Assembly (NCBI GenBank): GCA_017474515.1
Contig: JAFVHN010000053.1
Span: 62,001 to 126,000 of the forward strand
Length of the DNA: 64,000 nt
Source: Prevotella sp.
Lineage (GTDB): Bacteria; Bacteroidota; Bacteroidia; Bacteroidales; Bacteroidaceae
Reading direction: 5' to 3'
A program made the position numbers and the translations under genes. Positions 58,084 to 64,000 of this stretch are shown piece after piece. The stretch's first letter is position 1, and each line of letters starts with the position of its first letter. The notes beneath the pieces are model-generated. The model was not told the DNA's origin. It worked only from the letters and a program-made list of their open reading frames with translations, and searched no databases.

Positions 58084-59469
58084 ATGGCACAGACGGAGGG
58101 AAAGGAAAACGACAGGACCGCCAAAGAAAAAACGGGCGGCAGGGTGACTGGGATACTGGTCAACCTGTGCCGCATCGTAGTGGCCGTGGCGTTCATCTTC
58201 TCGGGATTCGTGAAGGCCGTGGACCCGCTGGGCACACAATACAAGATTGCCGACTACCTGACTGCTGCCGGACTGGGCGACATCGTCCCCGACTGGGGCA
58301 CACTGCTCGCTTCGATGGTCTTGAGCGCCACGGAGTTCAATCTCGGATTGTTCCTGCTCTTCGCCATTCACCGGCGCACCGTGTCGAAACTCATCGTGGC
58401 CTTCATGGCTGTCATGACGGTGGTGACATTGTGGCTGTGGGTGGCCAATCCCATTTCCGACTGTGGGTGCTTTGGCGATGCCATTCACCTGAGCAATGGG
58501 CAGACACTTGCCAAGAACCTGGTGCTCACGGCTTGCGCTCTCGTAGTGGCATGGAGGCCGCTCTGCATGGTGAGGTTCATTTCGGAAAGCAACCAGTGGA
58601 TTGTCATCAACTACTCGGCGCTCTTCATCCTTGCCGTCAGCGTATGGAGCCTTTATACGCTGCCGCTGTTCGACTTCAGGCCCTATCATATCGGGGCCAA
58701 CATACGGCAGGGAATGGAAATCCCAGAAGGAGAGACGGGGCCGCAGTTTGAAACGACGTTCATCATGGAGAAAAACGGCGAGCAGAGAGAATTTACGCTC
58801 GACGACTATCCCGATTCCACATGGACGTTTGTTGACAGCAAGACCGTTCAAACCGCAGAGGGCTTTGTGCCGCCCATCCACGACTTCAGCATAGAGCGCA
58901 TGGACACGGGCGACGACATCACCGACGAGGTTATCGACAACGAAGACTATACCTTCCTGCTCGTTGCACCAAGGCTCGACAAGGCAAGCGACAGCAATTT
59001 CGGCATCATCGACGAGCTCTGCGAATATGCCCACGAGCACGGCTACACATTCCTGGCACTCACCGCCAGCGGCGAAGAGGCCATAGAGCGGTGGAGGGAA
59101 CTGACAGGGGCGGAATACGATTTCTGCTTCACCGACCAGACAACGCTGAAGACCATCATCAGAAGCAACCCCGGACTGCTGCTCATCAAGAAAGGCACAG
59201 TCATCAGGAAATGGAGCCACAACCAATTGCCACACCTGTCGCCGGAAGAAGCCGCGAAACCACTGGAGCAGCTGGAAATAGGCCACATGCCGAAAGACGG
59301 AGTGGCGCAGAAACTGGCCTTCGTCACATTGTGGTTCGCCTTGCCGCTGTTCCTGCTCACTCTGGCCGACAGGCTTTGGGCATGGTCCAAATGGCTCAGG
59401 AAGAAATCGCGGAAAAAGAAGAAAGAAACATCCGCAAAACAACAACCCGACAATAACAACCCTAATTAA
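58084..59469 (+). CDS. MauE/DoxX-like redox-associated membrane protein
   Basis: This 461-residue protein has four N-terminal spans (about 20-170) of the DoxX/MauE type: LCRIVVAVAFIFSGFVKAVDPLG, an ATEFNLGLFLLF segment and the motif DCGCFGDAI, a typical MauE Cys pair. A fifth span (near 177) leads to a periplasmic domain (about 195-400) without a clear thioredoxin CxxC, then a last span (LAFVTLWFALPLFLLTLADRL) and a basic tail (KKSRKKKKETS). It probably moves or senses thiol redox state in the envelope; this is inferred from the MauE relationship. It is 31 bp from DUF1599 and 15 bp from tpiA. Confidence 0.85.
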   Translation: MAQTEGKENDRTAKEKTGGRVTGILVNLCRIVVAVAFIFSGFVKAVDPLGTQYKIADYLTAAGLGDIVPDWGTLLASMVLSATEFNLGLFLLFAIHRRTVSKLIVAFMAVMTVVTLWLWVANPISDCGCFGDAIHLSNGQTLAKNLVLTACALVVAWRPLCMVRFISESNQWIVINYSALFILAVSVWSLYTLPLFDFRPYHIGANIRQGMEIPEGETGPQFETTFIMEKNGEQREFTLDDYPDSTWTFVDSKTVQTAEGFVPPIHDFSIERMDTGDDITDEVIDNEDYTFLLVAPRLDKASDSNFGIIDELCEYAHEHGYTFLALTASGEEAIERWRELTGAEYDFCFTDQTTLKTIIRSNPGLLLIKKGTVIRKWSHNQLPHLSPEEAAKPLEQLEIGHMPKDGVAQKLAFVTLWFALPLFLLTLADRLWAWSKWLRKKSRKKKKETSAKQQPDNNNPN

Positions 59470-59484
59470 TAAGTTATCAGAACA

Positions 59485-60243
59485 ATGAGAAAAAAAATTG
59501 TAGCAGGCAACTGGAAAATGAACATGAACCTGCAAGACGGTATCGCTCTGGCAAAAGAGCTCAACGAAACACTGGCAGCCGACAAACCCAACTGCGGGGT
59601 GGTCATCTGCACGCCTTTCATCCACTTGGCTTCCATCGCACAGTTCCTTAATCAGGACATTGTGGCACTGGGCGCCGAGAACTGCGCCGACAAGGAAAAA
59701 GGCGCATTCACCGGCGAGGTGAGCGCAGAAATGGTGAAAAGCACTGGCGCACAATACGTCATACTGGGGCACTCCGAGCGCCGCGAATACTACAAGGAAA
59801 CTCCCGAAATACTGAAAGAAAAGGTGCTTCTGGCACAGAAAAACGACCTTAAAGTCATCTTCTGCATCGGTGAGAGCCTGGAAGAAAGGGAAGCCGGAAA
59901 GCAGAACGAAGTGGTGAAGGCCGAACTGGAAGGCTCCGTGTTCAACCTCGCTGAGGAAGACTTCCGCAAAATCGTCATCGCCTACGAACCCATCTGGGCC
60001 ATCGGAACAGGAAAGACGGCAACCGCTGAGCAGGCTGAGGAAATCCACGCCTACATCCGCTCCATCATTGCCGAGAGATATGGCAAGGAAGTGGCCGACG
60101 ACACCACCATCCTCTACGGAGGCTCGTGCAAGGCCAGCAATGCTCCCGAACTCTTCGCCAAGCCCGACATCGACGGCGGACTCATCGGAGGAGCAAGCCT
60201 GAAGGCTGCCGACTTCAAAGGCATCATCGACGCCTGGAAATAA
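59485..60243 (+). CDS. tpiA: Triosephosphate isomerase
   Basis: This 252-residue glycolytic enzyme interconverts dihydroxyacetone phosphate and glyceraldehyde 3-phosphate. All active-site blocks are present: AGNWKMNMN with Asn and Lys, [15 protein letters not shown] with the catalytic His, [15 protein letters not shown] with the catalytic Glu and the flexible loop, and [20 protein letters not shown] followed by GGLIGGASL. The length is typical. It is the third gene of the cluster. Confidence 0.97.
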   Translation: MRKKIVAGNWKMNMNLQDGIALAKELNETLAADKPNCGVVICTPFIHLASIAQFLNQDIVALGAENCADKEKGAFTGEVSAEMVKSTGAQYVILGHSERREYYKETPEILKEKVLLAQKNDLKVIFCIGESLEEREAGKQNEVVKAELEGSVFNLAEEDFRKIVIAYEPIWAIGTGKTATAEQAEEIHAYIRSIIAERYGKEVADDTTILYGGSCKASNAPELFAKPDIDGGLIGGASLKAADFKGIIDAWK

Positions 60244-60336
60244 GAAGCCATACAAGGGTTGCGCCGGCAACAACGGCAACAGGCCGCCCGGCGCAACCTT
60301 CCTTTACATCTTTTTTTAACTAAAACAATTCATGTC

Positions 60337-61011
60337 ATGAAGCATTTTGCCGTAACACTATTTCTGGCCCTCGCCTTCGCTGCCAACGCCAGCGCACAAT
60401 ACACGCAAAAATTGCAGGAAAACAAGCAAGGGGAAGGAACCGTCACCATTTCGCAAAGCAAGGAAATCGACGACTTGGTGAACGGTAAGACCAAGACACC
60501 GGCACCCGCTCCCACCACTGCCGCCAAGCCGCCACAGGACAACAAACCCCGGCAGGACAAGAAAACCGAGGAAAAGCCCAAACAACAGGCCGACGACCTG
60601 CGCGACCAACAGGCACAGGCCGAGAAAGAAAAAGAAGACTCGGCAAAGGCGGCTCAGGCAAGAGCCGAAAAGCTGCGCAGGGAAGCCGCGGAACGCGAAA
60701 AAGAGGCCGCTGCCAACGAGCCCCAGGGAAAGAAAGTGATGAAAGGGGCGAAAACCGTGACAGGATACAGGGTGCAGGTGTATTCGGGAGGAAACACCCG
60801 CGAGGACCGCATCAAGGCCGAACAGATAGGAAACAAAATGAAAGCCGCATTCCCCGACCAGCCCATTTACACTCATTTCTATTCTCCAAGATGGATTTGC
60901 CGCATGGGGAACTTCAAAACCTACGACGAGGCCATGAAAATTTGCAAGAAAGTCAGGGCCATGGGATATAAGTCGGCAAGCGTGGTGAAGGGAAAAATCA
61001 ACGTCAGATAA
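60337..61011 (+). CDS. SPOR-domain exported protein
   Basis: I choose ATG 60337 ([21 protein letters not shown]); the frame runs upstream into the tpiA spacer. The 224-residue protein has a signal peptide, a charged low-complexity middle (about 50-145, rich in Lys, Gln, Glu, Ala, likely a flexible linker or coiled coil), and a C-terminal SPOR domain (about 148-224): [20 protein letters not shown] and [24 protein letters not shown] domains bind denuded peptidoglycan glycans, so it probably acts at the cell wall. It ends 5 bp before folE. Confidence 0.92.
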   Translation: MKHFAVTLFLALAFAANASAQYTQKLQENKQGEGTVTISQSKEIDDLVNGKTKTPAPAPTTAAKPPQDNKPRQDKKTEEKPKQQADDLRDQQAQAEKEKEDSAKAAQARAEKLRREAAEREKEAAANEPQGKKVMKGAKTVTGYRVQVYSGGNTREDRIKAEQIGNKMKAAFPDQPIYTHFYSPRWICRMGNFKTYDEAMKICKKVRAMGYKSASVVKGKINVR

Positions 61012-61016
61012 TCAAC

Positions 61017-61610
61017 ATGAACCCGGAAACAGAATATCGTGAGGGACTGGACCAGCTCATGGTCCACTATAAGGAAATATTGCGCCTGTTGGGAGAAGAC
61101 ACCGGGCGCGAGGGACTGCAGAAGACGCCGGAGCGCGTAGCCAAGGCCATGCAAATCCTCACCCGCGGTTACGCTCAGGATGCCCACGCCGTGCTCACCG
61201 CAGCCCTTTTCAAGGAGGACTACAACCAGATGGTCATCGTGAAAGACATCGACTTCTTCTCCCTCTGCGAGCACCATCTGCTGCCCTTCTACGGAAAGGT
61301 GCATGTGGCATACATCCCCAACGGTTACATCACGGGGCTGTCGAAAATTGCCCGCGTGGTGGACATCTTCAGCCACCGGCTACAAGTGCAGGAAAGGCTC
61401 ACACAACAAATCATGGAGTGCATTCAAGACACCCTACACCCCATGGGAACAATGGTCGTGGTGGAGGCCAAGCACATGTGCATGCAGATGAGGGGCGTGG
61501 AAAAACAAAACGCCATCACCACCACCAGCGCCTTCAGCAAGGCCTTCAACCAGGCCAAGACAAGGGAGGAATTTATGAACCTGCTGAGAGGCGAGAGCAA
61601 GAGAATATGA
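61017..61610 (+). CDS. folE: GTP cyclohydrolase I
   Basis: This 197-residue enzyme converts GTP to dihydroneopterin triphosphate for folate synthesis. It shows [19 protein letters not shown], the zinc motif [38 protein letters not shown], and [20 protein letters not shown] with the second zinc Cys. Length and motifs are standard for the type IA enzyme. It is the last gene of the cluster. Confidence 0.97.
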   Translation: MNPETEYREGLDQLMVHYKEILRLLGEDTGREGLQKTPERVAKAMQILTRGYAQDAHAVLTAALFKEDYNQMVIVKDIDFFSLCEHHLLPFYGKVHVAYIPNGYITGLSKIARVVDIFSHRLQVQERLTQQIMECIQDTLHPMGTMVVVEAKHMCMQMRGVEKQNAITTTSAFSKAFNQAKTREEFMNLLRGESKRI

Positions 61611-61638
61611 ACCAAAAAGAAAAATAATAACCAAGAAG

Positions 61639-61664
61639 ATGCAAGGTTCTGCCGAATCTTGCAT
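61639..61664 (+). terminator. Possible terminator after folE
   Basis: A 7-bp stem (ATGCAAG/CTTGCAT) with a 12-nt loop is followed by TTACTTTA, a weak U tract. Confidence 0.4.
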
Positions 61665-61699
61665 TTACTTTATAAAGTTTTAATCAAAGAAACCTGGAA

Positions 61700-61730
61700 T
61701 ATCTAGAGCTTCTAGAAAATCTAGAAAAAA
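61700..61730. repeat. Short TCTAGA-based repeat
   Basis: TCTAGAGC, TTCTAGAA and ATCTAGAA follow each other just before the DUF4840-like gene. Confidence 0.6.
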
Positions 61731-61748
61731 AAAGAAAGAAAAGAAAAA

Positions 61749-62396
61749 ATGAAAAACATCATCAAAACCATTGCCCTTCTGCTGGCCTGTGTGCCGGCCC
61801 TGACCTTCACGTCGTGCCTGAACGACGACGAAACCGATTATGAAGACTACACCCCCGAACAGAAAGCCGCCTACATGAAACAGATGGACGGCTCCTATTC
61901 AGGCATCCTGCGCTTCTACAACGACACGCTGAAGACAACGACGAAAGTCGATTCCATCAACGCCACGGCTTTCTTCCGATCGGCCGACTCCACCGTCGTC
62001 ATTTCGGGCATTTCACCAAGGGTGTTCTCAAAGTTAATTAAAGGCGACCGCTATGAAACACTGCGCCAAGCCCTTGACCAGCAGCCCATGCAATCGCTCA
62101 CGATGAAGGCCATCTTCTACGACGTCGCAAAAAGCGGAGCCGTCTTCTACGGGGCATACCCCATGGAGAAAACCTTCGACCTCTACTACGACGACGCAAC
62201 CCACAAGGTGTCGTTCTATTTCTATAACTACCTGAACAACAACGGTCTTTGGTATAACAAGGAAACAGAACTGGCCGCCTACATCACCGAAATATGGATT
62301 GACAACTCACGCACGAAGACTTTCAGCATCTCTCCCACCTACGTGGACAGCGACTGCGTGCTGAGTTTCTACGGCAAGTACGTCGGGGCCTTCTGA
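61749..62396 (+). CDS. DUF4840-like lipoprotein
   Basis: This 215-residue lipoprotein has the lipobox ALTFTSCLNDDE (Cys24) followed by an acidic stretch. The mature part is beta-rich: YSGILRFYNDTLKTTTKVDS, SADSTVVISGISPRVFSKLI, and a Tyr-rich VSFYFYNYLNNNGLWYN. It resembles DUF4840, a Bacteroidetes family of exported lipoproteins of unknown function; that name is from memory. It is a single gene with a strong terminator. Confidence 0.75.
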   Translation: MKNIIKTIALLLACVPALTFTSCLNDDETDYEDYTPEQKAAYMKQMDGSYSGILRFYNDTLKTTTKVDSINATAFFRSADSTVVISGISPRVFSKLIKGDRYETLRQALDQQPMQSLTMKAIFYDVAKSGAVFYGAYPMEKTFDLYYDDATHKVSFYFYNYLNNNGLWYNKETELAAYITEIWIDNSRTKTFSISPTYVDSDCVLSFYGKYVGAF

Positions 62397-62420
62397 TTTC
62401 AACGCCCCCGCCATCAATAC

Positions 62421-62462
62421 GGCCCTCTTGGCATTCTTCAAACGCCAAGAGGGCCTTTTTTT
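62421..62462 (+). terminator. Rho-independent terminator of the DUF4840-like gene
   Basis: A perfect 12-bp stem (GGCCCTCTTGGC/GCCAAGAGGGCC) is followed by seven T residues. Confidence 0.93.
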
Positions 62463-62549
62463 GTTCGTCACCACCGGCGAAACGGGCAGAAAAAGAGCCA
62501 TTTGCGAAAAAAAATGTCGAAACATGGCCTACATTCAGATTTTTATCGC

Positions 62550-62557
62550 TAATTTTG
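62550..62557 (+). promoter_or_regulatory. -7 box of lemA
   Basis: TAATTTTG matches the consensus; the leader to ATG 62621 is about 57 nt. No -33 element is evident. Confidence 0.5.
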
Positions 62558-62620
62558 CAAGAAAATAGAAATTTTCTTTTATTATCACATTTTTTCATTA
62601 ACCCTTTCAACATCAAGATT

Positions 62621-63187
62621 ATGTTATTAGCACTCGTTATCTTTGTGGTTGGTGTCCTGCTCATCGGCTTCTGGGTTGCCGGTATTTACAACAACCTTGT
62701 TAGGTTGCGCAACAACCGCGAAAATGCTTTCGCCAACATCGACGTCCAGCTGAAACAACGCCACGACCTCATTCCGCAACTGGTGGCCACCGTGAAAGGC
62801 TATGCCGAGCACGAGAGGGAACTGCTCATCCGCGTCACCGAGGCCCGGTCGGCAGCCATGAACGCCACCGGCATCAACGACCGCATAGCCGCCGAGAACC
62901 AGCTCTCCAGTGCCCTGGCCGGCCTGAAGGTGTCGCTCGAAGCTTATCCCGAGCTGAAGGCCAACCAGAATTTCCTCCAACTACAGCAGGAAATAAGCGA
63001 TATCGAGAACAAGCTGGCCGCCACGCGCCGATACTTCAACACCGCCACGCGCGAGCTGAACAACTCCGTTCAGACGTTCCCGTCGAACATCCTGGCCGGA
63101 ATGTTCGGATTCCAGCGCGAACCCATGTTCGAGGTGCCGAAGGCCGACCGCGCCGAATACGACAAAGCTCCCGAAATAAAATTCTGA
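62621..63187 (+). CDS. lemA: LemA-family membrane protein
   Basis: I start at ATG 62621, where MLLALVIFVVGVLLIGFWVA forms the N-terminal membrane anchor; the frame extends upstream through the promoter without a better start. The 188-residue protein shows the family signature YNNLVRLRNNRENAFANIDVQLKQRHDLIPQLV (region near residues 23-55), ARSAAMNATG and LAATRRYFNTATRELNNSV. It is 10 bp before an M48 peptidase gene, a pairing of LemA and HtpX-like proteins that is frequent in bacteria. Its biochemical role is unclear. Confidence 0.94.
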   Translation: MLLALVIFVVGVLLIGFWVAGIYNNLVRLRNNRENAFANIDVQLKQRHDLIPQLVATVKGYAEHERELLIRVTEARSAAMNATGINDRIAAENQLSSALAGLKVSLEAYPELKANQNFLQLQQEISDIENKLAATRRYFNTATRELNNSVQTFPSNILAGMFGFQREPMFEVPKADRAEYDKAPEIKF

Positions 63188-63197
63188 CCGCTAAGGG

Positions 63198-64000
63198 ATG
63201 AAATACGTCGGGATGCACTCCCTCATACGCCGCAACAACCGCCTCAGCGTGTTGTTGCTGCTTGGTTTCCCCACCATCTTGCTGGCCGCCACATGGCTGT
63301 TCGTGGCATTGCTCAACCTGTTGGGAGGCGGCCCCGGCCTCAACGACGGCGGTGCCCACGGATTGGTGAGCAACGTCAACGACGGCTTTCTCTCCTTCAT
63401 GCCGTGGGTGGTGGGAGTGGTGGCGCTGTGGTTCATCATCGCCTATTTCACCAACACGTCGATGATACGCCATGCCGTGCGCGCCACACCCCTGGCACGC
63501 ATGGACAACCCGCGCCTCTACAACATTGTGGAAAACCTCACGATGGCCTGCGGAATGAACATGCCGCAAGTGAACATCGTGAACGACCCGCAGCTCAACG
63601 CCTTTGCCTCGGGCATCGACGACAAGACCTACACCGTGACCGTGACCACCGGCCTGATGGAAAAACTCAACGACGAGGAACTGGCCGGCGTCATAGGCCA
63701 TGAACTGACGCACATACGCAACCGCGACACGCGCCTGCTCATCATCTCAACCGTCTTCGTGGGCATCATCTCAACGGTCGTCACCGTAGTGGCGCGCATC
63801 CTCTGGCACAACGGCGGATCATTCTCAAGGCGAGTTGGAAACAAGAACAACGGCGCCAGTGCGGTGGCCATGCTCTTCATCGGCCTCGTATGTGCCGCCA
63901 TCGCCTATTTCTTCACACTACTCACAAGGTTTGCCATCTCGCGCAAACGCGAGTTCATGGCCGACGCCGGAGGGGCCGAACTCTGCGGAAACCCCTTGGC
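63198..64000 (+). CDS. HtpX-like M48 membrane metallopeptidase, C-terminus outside window
   Basis: The frame is open from ATG 63198 to the window edge (267 codons), read directly. Two N-terminal spans (about 17-42 and 66-86) precede the peptidase domain with PQLNAFASGIDDKTYTVTVT and the zinc motif HELTH at 168-172. Two more spans follow (about 180-202 and 222-242), then SRKREFMADAGGAEL with the third zinc ligand Glu252. This is the HtpX/M48B arrangement of membrane proteases that degrade damaged membrane proteins. It is co-transcribed with lemA. Confidence 0.92.
   Translation, partial: MKYVGMHSLIRRNNRLSVLLLLGFPTILLAATWLFVALLNLLGGGPGLNDGGAHGLVSNVNDGFLSFMPWVVGVVALWFIIAYFTNTSMIRHAVRATPLARMDNPRLYNIVENLTMACGMNMPQVNIVNDPQLNAFASGIDDKTYTVTVTTGLMEKLNDEELAGVIGHELTHIRNRDTRLLIISTVFVGIISTVVTVVARILWHNGGSFSRRVGNKNNGASAVAMLFIGLVCAAIAYFFTLLTRFAISRKREFMADAGGAELCGNPL

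Noticed and set aside
58039-60279. A long minus-strand frame opposite the MauE-like gene and tpiA
   Set aside because: The plus strand encodes clear proteins with intact catalytic motifs; the antisense frame has no family features.

Overview
The window looks like chromosomal DNA of a Prevotella-like member of the Bacteroidales. The evidence is a SusC/SusD outer-membrane pair, a PorT homologue, a fused MurF-alanine racemase, a purH-mreBCD-mrdA-rodA cluster, a DUF1599-MauE-tpiA-SPOR-folE cluster, and about twenty promoters of the Bacteroidetes type (-7 box TAnnTTTG, often with TTTG or TTG about 20 bp upstream). Genes are GC-rich and intergenic regions AT-rich. No rRNA, tRNA, insertion sequence, integrase or CRISPR array was seen.

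Layout. (1) 1-8634: a plant-glycan locus with two GH43 genes on the minus strand divergent from a SusC/SusD pair. (2) 8829-11563: a two-gene unit of a polytopic membrane protein and a lipoprotein with beta-propeller-type repeats and a CxxCH haem-type motif. (3) 11564-12062: a non-coding stretch with a candidate small RNA and a perfect palindrome. (4) 12063-17593: a minus-strand operon for pectin or glucuronoxylan side chains (GH115, GH28, CE12-type esterase, rhamnose mutarotase). (5) 18277-24797: a PurH reduced to its IMP cyclohydrolase domain, then the cell-elongation genes mreB, mreC, mreD, mrdA and rodA. (6) 24939-28273: nnr, a low-GC secreted orphan and a DUF4831 protein. (7) 28633-34318: fructose-bisphosphate aldolase, a 5'-nucleotidase split in two genes, porT, a 2[4Fe-4S] ferredoxin and a nitroreductase. 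(8) 34558-40059: a minus-strand unsaturated-uronate cluster (EIIC-like transporter, GxxExxY protein, KduI with a signal peptide, hexuronate MFS transporter, KdgK). (9) 40349-55624: murF-alr, a large leucine-rich-repeat surface protein, lpxA, an RND efflux operon and cca. (10) 55948-64000: a KilA-N protein, a coiled-coil lipoprotein, the DUF1599-to-folE cluster, a DUF4840 lipoprotein, lemA and an M48 peptidase running off the end.

The first, fourth and eighth blocks fit together as a plant cell-wall programme: surface enzymes and the SusCD importer release and capture xylan, arabinan or pectin fragments, periplasmic enzymes deacetylate and cut them, and the uronate products are isomerised, imported and phosphorylated as 2-keto-3-deoxygluconate. 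No regulator gene (HTCS, ECF sigma, LacI) lies beside these blocks.

The most interesting non-coding signal is a roughly 200-bp element present three times (17853-18049, 29973-30179, 43262-43468), each time between divergently transcribed genes. It has near-identical direct repeats at its ends, an internal inverted repeat built on TTTGACCGCAAAT, and an open frame whose predicted peptide aligns without gaps for about 29 residues across the copies. Other intergenic spaces hold arrays of 7- or 8-bp units, some forming long perfect hairpins.
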